Assembly (NCBI RefSeq): GCF_002443255.2
Contig: NW_019211456.1
Span: forward strand, 32,981,341 to 33,045,340
DNA length: 64,000 nt
Direction of reading: 5' to 3'
Source of the DNA: Varroa destructor
Taxonomy: Eukaryota; Arthropoda; Arachnida; Mesostigmata; Varroidae
Each line of letters starts with the position of its first letter. The first letter of the stretch is position 1. Shown here piece by piece: positions 26,557-40,300 of this stretch. The notes under the pieces are model-generated. The model was not told the origin of the DNA. It saw only the letters and a list, made by a program, of their open reading frames with translations, and did no database searches. The position numbers were made by a program, and so were the translations under genes.

Positions 26557-29500
26557 ATGAAACACTTGTGGTTCTACTGCAGTGCCGACCGATTGTCGAT
26601 CATCAGTGTTTCGTCACGTTATAGACAAAGGTGAAATATGCTAGTAAAATGGTTTCTAAATATGGATAAGCATTACCGTGAGTTCATCTCCATAGCCGTA
26701 TTACTGAACAGCTCTGATTTTGAACGTTTAATGACACGCACAGAAACGGCCAAGTGTAGACACTGTACAACGTACTTCACGGCGTTAACGATGAATCAGT
26801 TGTTAATAATCTACTACTGCGTATTGAGCAAATATCAAAATATATGAATAAGTTAGGTCTCTTTTTCGTGACAATTCTATTGGACTCCGTCATTGTCTGG
26901 GCTTACACTTGTTGCACCGCAGTCGTCACTGTCAGCAATATCCAGCACATGTTACATAAACATTTTCCGTGCTGCTTCATGACGCCGATGGCGACAGTAA
27001 TAATCTGCCGTTGCCACATCAGTCGCAGTAGTGTCCTTGGCTGGATGCAGCGCATCCGGCCGACAGACGTTGACGGCAGTAACACGCAGCGCAATGGTTG
27101 TTCCAGTTGTGTTGAGGCCTCTATAAGAGTCGGAAAACTTGACGTTACTTGGACCTGTAGCCTAGCCGTGGACCTCTGTATGTTATTAGGGTCCTTCATT
27201 CGGGTTGTCAACATCAAAGGATTTAAACTTGCAACTGCTGAAAGTGGCATCGCTGGAGTTCTCGATCAGCGTTCTCTATTCGTAAGGGCAGATTTGTGCA
27301 AATACTAGCAGATGAGTAACGTTCGAAAGCCATGGAACACGTGTGAGCAGATGGCTAAGATGTTTGTACATAGATCCATAATAAAATCCTCTTCATTCAT
27401 TTAAGTAGAGATTTGCTTGTGTACATAAGGACTTTCACGCCAGAGGTGTATGCAAATTAGTCGCAATACTTTTGCCTATCAACAAAACGCCCTAAGGCTG
27501 CTACAGTTATACATCACACCGATTAAATATGCGGTGCGTATTTTTTCCATATTACTATGCCTTTAAATTGTGCATTAAGAAACCAGTAAGGAAAGATTTT
27601 CTACCGCCTTGAAGCAATACAGATTTGGCAGCTTGTCATTTCGGAGACTACGTACCGTGTTGTCGATCCATTGAAGTGTCGCAATCTGTAAAAAAAAACG
27701 AAGAGTCACTTGTTACCACTCCATTCAGGTCATGCGGCAGCGCGTATGAGGATATACCTTGAGGTCTGGCGCATAGTGTGAATGTCTTTAATAATATTAG
27801 CACAAGTTGTTTTCGAAATCGAGGCAACAAAGGCACGCGGTGCCGCGCAAGCGTGCCAAGCCATGCACGCGCTCACGAAGTTCGCCCGTTCTACCCTTGG
27901 TTACATTTAGGCATTACGGCAGAATGTACAGTAAGGCAAGAGAGCAACCTTGTCCACGATTTGCCATTCGTTCATCATACAACAAACAATATTTTATGAA
28001 ACAGGCTAAAGGAACAAGCTCCTTGTCCGGTGTCGATTGATACGTCATCAATATCAGCAGGTATGAGGTAATTAGTATCGTACTTGGGCGCCAATTGGTA
28101 ACCTAGCAACAAGTTGCATTGCAGACCTCACTCATCACGCGAGCTGATACGGACTCAGCAGCATAAAGAAACTGAATTGTCAACCGGGACATTTGTCGTA
28201 GAAAAACCATTTGCAAAAAATCGTAACTGCGTCAGCCCCTCTTCTACAGACCGGGAAACATTTTCAACGACGAATATATATAATTCATATAATGGGCAGG
28301 ACATTCATGGCATCGTATGGCCTGCTACAGGCACACGGATTCTAAGGCAATAGTCAAACTGAATTTTGATGACGATTATTTTACATTGTGATAACGATCT
28401 TACCGGTCATCGAATAGATAATGTTCTTCAATGTGTGAAACAATGATCTGTAACCAATTTTTCAGCAATTCTGCCGGCTTAGAACGTCCAGCTAGACGTT
28501 CTATGTCTGTATGAGCAGTCCACGTTATTCAACATATTCATTAATATTTCTGATGAATACTTTGCCTTGAATTTTAGTTGTTTACATTTGAAAATAATCT
28601 GTTCTTGCCCGTTATCAAATAGTTGCTATAAGAACAAGTTAGCGAGTTCCGGTAATAACACCTACTGGCCCTTGTAGCCTCATCAGGCATCTAGAACAAT
28701 TCCACTCGAGGCTTTTCGACTGGATGCACAGTACGTAAACGGATTTGCAACAAAATACATTTGCATACATTAGACCTTGAATGAAAACATACACTAGAAC
28801 TTGACTGCGAAGTTATCTGGTGCAATGCAAGCATTTGATGCGAGGCGTTACTATTGTCAAAAGCCTATACTAGACATCCCAGGCCACTGTGAGTCTGTCT
28901 GTGGCAGAACCAGTCGTTATTAACAACGTCTAACTATTTGAATGGTAGAATTTCATATCTCCTATTAGAATCTGCCACTGATTAGTTACTTCCCAATGGA
29001 ACGAGGAGACAGTCGTCTTGAGTAAACTTCCTTGGAGCGCAACAAATGATTACTCGATTTCATAGACAAATGCCTTACGTTGTCCTCCTGTGCTGTCGTG
29101 TCTGCTAGGACGCGATGCATGCTCTATCACGTATTTCATGGGCATACCTAGTAAAGGTTCTAAATCGGCCTGGTGTGGTAGAAAGCGAAAAGTTAGATGC
29201 ATGCATTTCATTAAATGTTTTCATTGAGATTACCGGTACGAAAATTACGTCTTGCTGTCGAAGCTTGACGTATCGCGTACTTAAGCTAGAGCTAGATATC
29301 ACCCAGATGTGAACCGTTTCCTGCAGTGTAGGCAAGAATTTGAAAGGGCAAGTCTGCCCGACCCAGAGCTTCAAAGCCTGTCATCAAACGTCTGAACTCA
29401 ATATCGTATGGCGGAAGATCGAAACAATTAACATTTAATTAGATCCCCTAACTGAGCACTAAATATAAGAAGTGCTTTAAGGGCAGCCCCTTTGTCTCGT

Positions 29501-31433
29501 TTCTAAGTTTGCCCTAAGCACGCCTTTAAGAGTCAACAACGTGTGTTCGTTTACGACTGAGAAGATGTAGCCATTTGCAGAAGCAAGGTAACGAAATATA
29601 TGAATTTAGCTCACAGTTACTTAGTATTCGACGTATAATTATTACCATCCTTTTTCGAGAAGCCGTCCTGAGCAAGCGTCTCAAGTCAACGAACGACTGA
29701 CTGTAAGGAAGGGATATACTCTACATAAGGGTCGTATCCTTCCATCAGCAAAACAAGGTGTCACGTTTGGCGCATCTTGTGCATACGGCATTTAGCGCCG
29801 TGACGACGCAGACCCGACGACTACGGCCATAGAAGGCCGCGACCGCGTGGCAGGCGCGAACCAATCCACTGAGCTTGATTATTACTACTGTCATGACTCT
29901 CTCCGTTTTGTCTCAAACCTTGCTAAGCGAATGCTTGCGCCGCATTGATACAAATCTACGGCAGCACAACTATCTATCAAAAGAGCGTCGGCTCTCTTAT
30001 TAGGTCTATCGACCTACTTTTCAACTGGCATCTAAGGAACATCTTCCGCATCTTCCCATTCTTGGCAAAGGAATATAACCGAATCAAAGAAGAGTTGAAG
30101 AATAGGAAGAAAAAGTTTTGGCATCAATGACTGCTAGCTGAAATGAAATCATCTACGATTGACACAATCCCTGTCGGATCTGCCTGAAGTAACAACGTTT
30201 CATGACGTAACATCTGACTTGTACGGAAATCCCGTGGAAGCTTACGTAATCTGTAAAATATCTACCTCTTGCAAATGGAGTTATTGTGCGTGATCTTCCC
30301 TGCACAAGTAAATTGCCTTAGCGTAATCTTATCGATATAATTCATTTTAAAAAATTTATATAATTTTTGATACGGTTCGACATAATCAAAGTTTATTGCC
30401 TAAGCAGTTCACGCGTCGAAGCAATAACTAGCCATAATTTTTCGTTTGGCCGACATTGCTACCATTGCCTAGCTCTGTAGCCCGACAACTTGCATGAAGA
30501 ATTTTGAAATCTCTGCCTGTTGACAGAAAGAACAAAACACTGACGTGAGTACTATTGAAAAACGGAAGTATTCGTTCAGGTTGATGAACACATGCAAGCG
30601 TTACCTGAAGCTCCGTGTATATATATCTATAGACGCACATATTTTCTACCACAGGCCACCGGGATTAACCGAAGCTAGACGAGGCTAGGTCAAGGTTAAC
30701 GGCCGCCGACAGCAGTGGCATACAGGTCGGGTTAAGCGATCACTACCACCAGAGGTCGTGTGTGGTTGCTGCAGCACAAGGAAAATGCTGGCCGACCGCC
30801 CGACCGGGTTGACGTTTATTAAGGGAGTCCTGAGAAGTCGATATGTTTATTCATGCGCTGTCCGATGACCATTTTCAAGGGCTAGGAAAAAAGGTGGGAA
30901 AATTTTGGACCAACTGGTAAGAGTGTCTAAAGCGAACAGTATTCTGGTTTCAGCCACCGTCTGGCTTTTCGATGAAACGGCAAAGCGATTATAACAGTGT
31001 AAGCAACGCAACATGGGGATTTGTATTTCAACATAGAACTAAACGTGGCCTTCGGACTCGTGATATCTAGAGCCTGGTGGCATCCAAGATCAGCCATCAT
31101 TGTTTATTTGACCAGTTGCGTGTTGCCATTGCTGGTGGCGATAGAATGCTTTTCTGTCGGCCAGTAGGACACTATTCAACAGCACTAGGACTACTTGAGA
31201 CGGAAAAAGAAAAACGAAAGTAAAAAGGCTAAAATAAGTTGAAAACCTTAGGTTGGTTCCAGTGAGAAAAAGAGACAGTTTGGCTGAACGTCGTCGCGAG
31301 CTTGGTGTCGAAGCGGAAGAGTGTGGCCGGTAGTACTAATTTCAAATTATCAAGGTGCCATTAGCAGAGTTGTCGAGCACCTGATAGAACACTCGGGTCA
31401 TCGTATGGGAACAAATAGAATGACGTCGGAGCC
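26557..31433. other. No gene recognised; both-strand open frames at 26.8-27.3 kb
   Basis: At 26844-27308 a 154-codon plus frame (hydrophobic start LGLFFVTILLDSVIVWAY, then Cys-rich) overlaps a 115-codon minus frame (26903-27250). Neither shows a known domain. The hydrophobic N terminus could pass for a signal peptide, but the frame reaches only chance length. Other frames (27648-28353, 29105-29374, 30428-30652) are short and unrecognised. A 9-bp hairpin lies at about 27043-27063. Confidence 0.4.
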
Positions 31434-31453
31434 TATATATATATATATATATA
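31434..31453. repeat. (TA)10 microsatellite
   Basis: A perfect TA dinucleotide run. Confidence 0.95.
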
Positions 31454-32906
31454 GAGCGAGGTATTTAGGTGGCCGGCTGCACATGCGTCCATCCACTTTT
31501 GCTAGTACGAGAAAAAAGCTAGTTCTTTCGTTTTTAGACTTTCTTTTCCACCAAAATCGACGGTTTACATTATTGTAAGTTTTCATGCGGCTCTTGAAAA
31601 ATATTTCCATAAGCTAAACCGAAAGATCCTCAATAAGTTTTATATTAAAAAAATTAAAAGGTTCATGAAAATGGCTTAAAAAGTCATTCTTGATACATTT
31701 ATTATATCGAAATTAAATACAGCTTGGAGAGGGGAAATCTATCGTCGATCAGGCTGTCCCAAATAAACTTTAACAGTGAGTCTTTCTCGAGCCATTTTGC
31801 ATCTTCTTCAAAATCACTAGAGTGAGTATTAATTAAAGCATTGAACAATCGCAGCCGCCAAGAGCGACTCTAGCGTAAGCAAGAAGCGTTGTTGAAATAT
31901 ATTTTTGTTTAGATTCAGATTTAGAAACAGTTCTTAAGAAAAAGCCTGAATTTAGGTCCCAGCTATTTTTATATATATATATATATATAAACGTTCACAC
32001 TGCTGATCTTGATGAATACCAAATTCGCGATACAGCTTCAAGACAGGTTTGCTTGTCAGTTCAAAGCGTTTGATTTCAGGAACACGAAAACAGATCTTAC
32101 CCGATAGGCACATCTTCTCCAAGAGTGGAAGGAGGCCTGCGGGAGGATACAAAAAGTAATTGCTCGTCTTGCTTGTCTACGTATTACGTTGCTTGGCAGA
32201 GTCTCCTCTGGTGGTTATTTAATGACTGCTCATAAACGTGTCTACCTGACAGCGAAGGCATGATTGCCGAAGCCAGTGGCTAGTATCCTATGCGTTCTGG
32301 CGTTGGGCAGTGTGACCTCGGACGTGTCCCATGTATCAACGGTAAATCATGCGCATGACACACATGAAACTCGGCCAGACCCTTCTGGAGTACTAACCAC
32401 TAGTCTATAGCAGATGTACCATTGATGCATTACTGTAACAAAATGGCAACATCAGCGTCAATAGCCACGATTAGCCTCCGATAGGCGCGCGCACAGTTGG
32501 GTAAATGGCGACTCGTTACTTCTACCAGTCGGGACTAACACAGCTTTCAAAGGGAAAGAAAAGAAAATGTGTCGATCAGGTACCATGGACCGAAGTAAAC
32601 ATTTTACGTACACGGATACGAGTGACATTGATCGGGTTATATAGTAAAAGGACTTTCGCTCACTGCTGTTGGAAGCAAGTAAAGCTATCGATCTGTAATG
32701 GAATGAAGGAAATGAGGAAGAGTCGGCGTTTAAATCCGAATTCGCAGCTGAACGTTCTGGATGTTCTGTTACGATGACTTGGCGGTACACATAAATGTAC
32801 ATTGTAAGCTACTATGTACACTTAATGTTCAGGTAAATCATCTTTTACTCGTTCTTGGCATCTAACGAGCTCACCTCAAGCGATATAATTACGTGAGCAT
32901 AAGGAG
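31454..32906. other. No gene recognised
   Basis: Holds a second TA run at 31970-31989 and overlapping open frames on both strands at 32458-32802, none recognised. The sequence ending this block borders the possible mariner terminal repeat. Confidence 0.45.
31970..31989. repeat. (TA)10 microsatellite
   Basis: A perfect TA run, about 0.5 kb from a similar one at 31434-31453. Confidence 0.95.
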
Positions 32907-33190
32907 GTCATCTAACAAAATAAGCATTTTTGGAAATTTGCGGTGACACACAGTTGGAGGCTATTTTTATAATTAAGAAGTCGAATGTCGATTTCACCAA
33001 ACGATTAGGAAGTATTAACTCGTACGTTTTAGTTTTGAAGGAAGGGAACAATTTAGCTTCAAGCAATGAGCAGATGATTCTCGCATTAATTAGATCATTC
33101 AGTCCGTGCCCGTTTGGGTCTTAGATTGTGGCTGAGATTTTATATAGCTCGCAAGAACGTTAACTGAAGATCTAGTCCAGAAAACGGTGA

Positions 33191-34143
33191 AATTTAAAAG
33201 GGAAAGTACCAGTTCTGTTTAGTCTACATAGGACATTTAAGCGTTTCAAAAAATGGACAAAGCGCAGGCCAGATAATCATTCGTTTTCAACAAATCCAAC
33301 GCACACTTGTAAGCATATATGTAAAATTGTACAAAATCTCTCTTAAGTGACGTCCTTGCGAGATGGGCTACAATGGTTATTCAAACAGAGATAAATGAAA
33401 ATATTGATAAAACTGTCGCGAGGAGGAATCGACATTTAGGTGTTCATGATATTGCCAAGAAAGCTAGCAAGAAAAAAGTGTGCCAGACGAGCTGACGTAA
33501 AATATCTCACCTAATCGTACTTCGATCTGAGAGACCCTAAGGAAACGCAAAGAAATCGAGCTATTTCTAAGGCGGTTGATAACGGATGAGTGAAAGCAAA
33601 TTACATACGACAAAAATCTATTTAAAAAAAAAATACATTTTAGAGTCTGTAGGAAAGCAACCGACGCTAAAGAAGGTGATGCTGTGCTATCGTTTGATGA
33701 GACTAGAAAAAAATCGCTCTGTCAAACACCGCCTGACAAATCGATTGATTCGGTTCCCTGTCGTCAACAGGATCATGACATATCATGGAGAAAAATAGGC
33801 ACGAACTCGATGGAAATCGCTCCCCACCATGACAAAGCTAGACCACATACTTTTTTGGCTTGAAAGAAATGGAAAGATTTTAGATGAGAAATTTCAACGC
33901 CTTCGCCGTACGGTCCGGATCTTACACCATTAAATTATTCTGTTTTCACAAAACTTCCTTAATGGTTTTAATTTAATTTCACTGAACAGCTGTAAAAAAA
34001 TCGCTAATTGCCTTAGTTTGCATCCAGAAACTATCGAAGTTATACACTCGTAAGACGAAGCTGTTGCTGGAAAAATAGCAGAAGATAGATAATTTAAGCA
34101 ATTTTTGTTTCAACTTGGACTCGAAAATGGTCAGCACAATTTG
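33191..34143 (+). pseudogene. Mariner (DD34D) transposase pseudogene
   Basis: A mariner transposase cuts and pastes its own element at TA sites and uses three Asp residues. Here it is read in three frames. At 33191-33346 (frame 2), RTFKRFKKWTKRRP resembles the end of the N-terminal helix-turn-helix and linker. At 33373-33495 (frame 1), INENIDKTVARRNRHLGVHD resembles the second DNA-binding helix region. From about 33525 to 34055 (frame 3), FLRRLITDE, a stop, then KQITYDKN matches the family's FLxRIxTGDEKWxxYDN block. APHHDKARPHT matches the LHDNARPHT block. SPYGPDLTPLNYSVF matches the YSPDLAPSDYHLF block. FASRNYRSY matches the FFASK block. From 34058 (frame 2), KLLLEK, a stop, then QKIDN matches KLPEKWQKVIE. 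KKVMLC, a conserved mariner string, appears in frame 1 near 33676-33693, which shows two more shifts. The first two catalytic Asp codons survive (33585-33587 and 33831-33833). The third is Asn (33933-33935). The family's Trp is a stop at 34076-34078. The N-terminal 50 or so residues were not found. It is clearly dead. The exact subfamily is uncertain. Confidence 0.85.
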
Positions 34144-34383
34144 ACAACCCAGCAGATTTTTCCTCAACCCTCAAACTCTCGTTTCATGTGGGTTAGTTTC
34201 TATACGACTGCCATTCCCGTTTATGTACTCGTTTCTATTGGATAAGCAACAGCCTGCGCCATCCCTTCTTTATGTTTACTTCCAGTGGATCTACCACGGC
34301 CTAAGTAGGGACGCATGGAGCATGAATCAACTCCTTCGCCATGTTACTTTCGAATGCGCGAAGAGCGTTGCTGGTTAGATGAC

Positions 34384-37300
34384 AGTTATTATTATTCTTG
34401 TTTCTCAGTGCTAATCGTATTGTTACAAATAGAAAAAGCAGCGATAACGGTGGGGGATCCTTAAAGCTAATGGGAACACCTAACGACTGCTGGCAGTGTT
34501 AGTCACATCGACGTCGAAGACAAAAAAAGGTAACCGTTTCTCTTGAGAAGATAATCCCCTTCAGTTTGGAGACGGTGGTAGTACCGCCGACAATAAAGGA
34601 CTGCGATTTGCTTGCGTAATGCGGCATTACAATTGCCCCGTACGTAGTTGCTACATATGCGTACGTTTATAGGCATTACACTTTTTCGCCGCTACTACTG
34701 CCACCTCTACTGTTATATTCACCTGATACGAGAAATCGCCCAACACAAAAGTGGTTTCTACCATGGATGGAAAAATGTACGATTCCAATATGCGAACATA
34801 TCCTACACGAAGAGCATAAGTTAGGCCATCAGTTACCATGCACGACCTTCTGCCCCTGCGAGGACAGGAGGGCAACACCATCTAATTAAAGATTGTAACA
34901 GTACTTCTGTGGCGAGAGGCGGGCAGAGCAATATTTGTACGAAATCCAAGATAAACAGGATCTGAATCCAATGTCAGGTATTTCGTGCACATGCGTATTA
35001 CGCCGCCGTCGCCATTTTGGCGGAATCTGTGATCTAGCCGACGCGTCGGCCTCTTGAGACAATGGTAGATTTTTAGATCTAGGTGTTTCTAATGCAATAT
35101 AGTACGTAATAACGGCGACCATCAAACCGCTCGTCTACATTGAGCGCGCATGCCGTTTGAATTACGGATTATTTCGGCCCTCTTGTTTACGGCTTGCTTC
35201 CGGCGGATCGTAGTTTTTTGTTTGGCTCTGATAAATGGTGCATTAGTTGAGTGTAAGCTTTACCCCCCACTTTCTTTTGCCGCTAGTAGAATTGATGGCA
35301 TAGACATGTATAGTTATGACAGCGACGTCGGCAGTGAAAGCAGACGTTGATATTAGAGTCGTCGAAAAAAAGGCTCTGGTTCTCGGTGAAGACGTGGCAA
35401 GAAGAAACGATGTATAGCCTTATGGTTATAAGCTCGTGGCCGTTGCTTGGTTTTAGCTGTCAAAACGCAGGGCAGAATGCGAAGAGCCTGCCTGGTATAG
35501 CCATAAGCCAGCTAACAAGCCACTGTGGTCGAAGCTGTAGATTGGTAAGACCATGAGGGCCAGAATCCTGCTGCGGCCGTAAAGAAGGTGGCTGATGCGA
35601 GGGCTTTGCAAGCAGACGACACGAAGGGGCAATATTAATATGCGGTGTACGCCCGCACGAGAGGGAAGAGGGCGTTTCTAGAGAGCTCGATGGCGTGTTG
35701 GCCCCATGTAAAGGGGGAATGGCTATAGAATAACAACGCAGTGAGGATCCAACGGGGTGAGGTGTGAAGAGAAGGTCCTATTTCCACCACTGAGCCCTAA
35801 ACCTATCTGTAGGGACTACACAGCGCACAGAAAAGGGTCCAGTGTTCTTAGTAGCAGCAGCAGCAGTCGAGGAGCTTTGCCACGTCCTAACTGAGAGTGG
35901 GGAGCGGTCGAAGGTAGGCAGAAGCAAAGTCGCGAAAAGGCTAACGAGCAACAAATCCGAAAGTCTACGGTGTTTTCGCCAGGTTAACTGCTAAAGATAG
36001 CGATTCGAAGTCTTCTGTGCCGATACGTGTTTTTTGCGGCATTGGGATCAGCCTAGTTTATATAATAAGGTTCTCGTGAAAGATTTACCGGAGCAGGCGA
36101 ATTGTAGTCAATTATGTTGCGTCTTTTAGGGGCGCATTTTTTTTTACGTATGATAAAATAAAACACTCGTGAAAAATTGAAATAGGGATATTAATTTTAA
36201 AAAATTAGCGGTGAACGAAAAGCAAATGATAGATATAGAATAAGACTTCACGCCGGTGCGTTTACTTTGTCTAACATATCTGGTGTGACCTGCTTTTGGT
36301 AAAAGCAACCGATCACAGGACACCTATGTCTACACAAAGGCTTGTCTGGTTAATATTATTATCATTATATATTTAGATAAGGCTGAAAATTTTTAACGTG
36401 AGCACCAGATTTAGAAGATAGCATTCTACTACTAGAGTACTAAAAATATAACACAGTACGCCACTTAGCTTATTCGCAGTATTTCCGTTTTGATAACGCT
36501 TCTAATGATTAGAGGGATGTTACATTGCATAGAAATTTAATATTCCCAAACAAAATCTAATATATTTTACTTACGCTTTATTCAAAACTTCTGGTTCGGT
36601 TCACCTAGCTTTATTCACTTATACTATACATGGCTCAACATTATAATTGTTGTGGTCCAGCGAAGCTAGCGTATTTACATGCAATAATAATCTTGATAAA
36701 AACAGAACCAACCATGCGGGGTCGTCGGTGCAACAAAAAGCTCGCAAGAAAAACAACATGATAAATTACTCTTTCATGCTATTCTGTCGTGGATGCTGCT
36801 TCGGCCGGACGGATGCAGATCCAGGCAGGCCTGGGTTTATCCTAAACCATTGCCAGCCACCGGCCCTGCTGCCAGGTCAAATGCGACGCGGAAGGAGAGA
36901 GACACGAGTAGAAAAATGGTACGGCGTCTCGGTGCGACCATGATAAACGCATTTGAAAGATCCTCACAATGCTGTCCACGCATAAACCTGACCGAAGGTG
37001 GAAATTCAAATCGCATTCTGGATGAAAGTAAGTTAAAAGAAAACGAGCCGCTTGTTGTCTTGGATTCTTTAGCATGATGCTGTTCCGTTCGAAACCCTAT
37101 TTGCATTCAGCTGGAGGCGTATACTACTTTGAGGAATGCCTTATCGGAGTACGCGTCATCGTTCATATTCGTAGTGAAGTAACTCGTTCTAGTGGCAGAA
37201 AAGAGTAAAGGCAGGTTTGGATTGGGGCGCAGGCAATTTTACTAACTGTTATCTGTGTATGATATATGTCGACCACAATAATATAGCCTAAATTTAGTGT

Positions 37301-40300
37301 TTGTTACTTATTTTCACTCCACAGGCCAGTTGTTTTTTTTTTTTAGTAACAGCTTTCGATTAGGCTCACCTCGATGTCTAACCGCGTGGCCAGATAATTT
37401 AATTTCCAATTTGTGAGAGGACCTATCCTACTTTTAAGGATACTTGGCCGCCAGGGGGTTTGACTTTTTTCAATTCAGCGATTCGGTTCGTTACGTCCTA
37501 CTTAGATTTCTTGGGATTATAAATCCTTCAAACCGCTAGTGGTTTCCGATGTGCAGCCTGTAGGATTTCAATGTTTGAAGCTTCGCGTAAGTCGGACAAT
37601 TGCAAAGGCCTGTCCATCGAAAAGACAGCTTTGCTTGTGCACCTATTTCCACCTTTGGGAAGCCATCTTCCACGTTCCCAAAATTAATCGGCGACCTTTA
37701 TTCGTACAAGTGGAAAACCCATATGAGTAAAGTTTGATTACATAAGTGTTTTTGTGCAAGCTTTTGAGCAAAAATGTGTCGCTTATTAAATATAATTGAG
37801 CGATACAGTGGGCTCTCATCAAAGACTTTAAAAGTGTCTTCAAGGTAATTTTGACATGATTTTTGTGCTTGCAACAGCATATATGTGGAGAAACACACGC
37901 GATGAAAATAGAAAAGATGCTCTATACGTGTAATAGTGACTAAGACTAAATTCAGATGCCCTGATCGAATCAACAATCTATAGAAATACATAATACCTTG
38001 CATAGTATAAAAAGTTCCTTTGCCGTATGATTTCCGCAAGCAGGCTTTTTAGATGAAATCCTATATATTATACCGTAGCAAATGGTATTCACTGCAGGCA
38101 TTCCAACGAGGTCCCGAACCTGATCCTTTCGGCTAAATAGATCGTCGCCTTTTTCAAAATGAGTGAACGTACTAATTTCGAAAGTTTTATATGTCAGTGA
38201 TTAAGGAATTACATTTTATTACTCAAATGTTCTTCAAACGCTTTCGTTATATCCAAGGGAGGACGATAGGGATGTGGGATATAAGAATACGGCAAGAAAT
38301 CACTCATTCCAATTACCTAAATTATTGTGTATAAGATCAACCGGAGCACCGTCTCTGTACATCTAGTTGGGCATCCTCTATCCATAGATATTGTAATTTA
38401 CGTATTCCGGTTCGAAGCATTGCCTTGAGCTGAATAAAGTTCCGGTTTCGCAAATTATTTTGTCTATATTAATAAAATGCTTTACCAGTTTTACTTAAAT
38501 TAAATTCAGTCAAACGTTTAGTAAAATCTTTCCATAACCACCCTTTAGGCTTACTTAGTGCTCCACGGTTAAATTGTCGTTATATATTGTAGCCGAAATC
38601 ATAGATAGCGAAATGAATGGAAAAAAAAACAACGCTCATCACGCTGTTTGCTTTGAGCGGTAGCTGAGCTCAGAGCTCAATCAGTCATGCTCTTGTTTTG
38701 CTACCTGTAAAACGCAAACTAACGATAATAACGTTACTTGCTAGAATCAGGCTATTCACTTGTTTGCCTACGGTTCCAAATACATGAGATGCTTAGCTTA
38801 GAGTAACCATAGACGTGCACTTGATGCGATTTGTCCTGTTTGATACACAATAGATAATATTGTCAGAAACGTTAAGCTGCTGTCGATTCATCAAACTAAC
38901 AAGCGATGCACAGTTACTAAATAGAGTACATGCAATACTCACTAGCTCAATCACCTTGTCCAATTCCTTTAGTATGTAGCTTTCCACCTCTTTTTCCAAC
39001 GTATATCGGAACGATTGTAATCAAATTAGCTACCCCCTCAATGTGATTTCTAGCTATTTTGCTAATCGAACGCCCAAAGACACAAGAGAAACATGTAGGA
39101 CAAATAAAAGCTAGACGTATCACCCACAAGTCACAGAGAACAAATACACACTATAGTAAGCCATTGTTTCTTTTAAAGAATCCTTCAGACACATAGCAGG
39201 AATACGAGTCAACAACGAAATTTTCGCTACTTCGCTAATCGACGTTAGACAGCACTGACCATCTTGGTAACCTTTGGTCGAGAACTTTTGCTGTTCTTCA
39301 TACGCGTGAGACACGCACACACTGGCAGTACGTTTTAGCAAGTTTCCTCCGGTTTGAGAATAAGAGGTATCCACGCACTTTGTCCCGTGCTCCGTTTCCT
39401 TTCTCTCTCTCTGTCGCTGAGCAGAGTCGCTACGGCTCTGTGGCTGTCGCTGGTAGTGGCCTTATAGGCCGGGAGCGTGAGACTGTGGCGTGCTCGGTAG
39501 ACGTGATTACGTTGCTCAACATGTCTGCCTTATGAGTCGGCTCTCCAGTGAAAGCGCGCTCGCTGTCGGCCAGTTTGACTTAGTACAACTAACACAGAAG
39601 CATTTAGAGCAGCTAGCACCGATCACGACCCACTACGTTATACAGCAGTGTTTGGTGGCGTACTAATGCTACCTGAAACGGGCCGTCCACGTAAATGACT
39701 AGCATAAAATAAACCAGCACGACCCAAGGCAGAGAGCAGGAGACCAAACCCTCAGCTGTTGTACCCTAACGCCGAGGTCAGCAAGATGTCACTTATGCGT
39801 AGCCCGCGGTAAGGGGTATGGTGACAGTAGCGTGAGGGGAAGCAGTCATGTGGTGCCCAGTGTTACGACGACACGAACACCGCTATCTGTGCCTGCGCTC
39901 CTATGTTGTCATAGTAAAGATTTTGCTTTATGGCAAATGTAGGCGCATCCGGAAGTGGCATAGTTTGCTGAATCTTATTCAGCGTAGTAGTTGCTGTCAC
40001 CGATGATTTGGCCTCCGAGCTGTGACAGCTCTACCACAAGGCAGCCGTGGGGAGATCAGGCGGATGATGACAGAGACAGCAACGCTGCAAATAACGGTGG
40101 CCGCCATAACAATACCTTTCAGCACAAACACGCAATGATATTTCGAAATTATGCTATGTAATGACCCTTATTTATTTATTTACTTCTTATTAAGTCCATA
40201 ATTCGACTCAGAAATGCTGTCCAGCTGCCTATGGTTCGTATTTATGAAACGTACGCGTACGCGGGACGCTGCTCTCAGTTGGCATCACATAGCCAAGTGA

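Noticed and set aside
27043..27063. 9-bp hairpin around GGATGCAGCGCATCC
   Set aside because: Short stems of this size are common by chance.
31245..31270. TTAGGTTGG string like the start of some mariner terminal repeats
   Set aside because: Similarity stops after nine bases and no matching inverted copy was found.
31749..31773. TIR-like CTGTCCCAAATAAACTTTAA
   Set aside because: It resembles termini of some IS630/Tc1/mariner elements, but no inverted partner was found downstream and it lies 1.4 kb from the transposase remnant.
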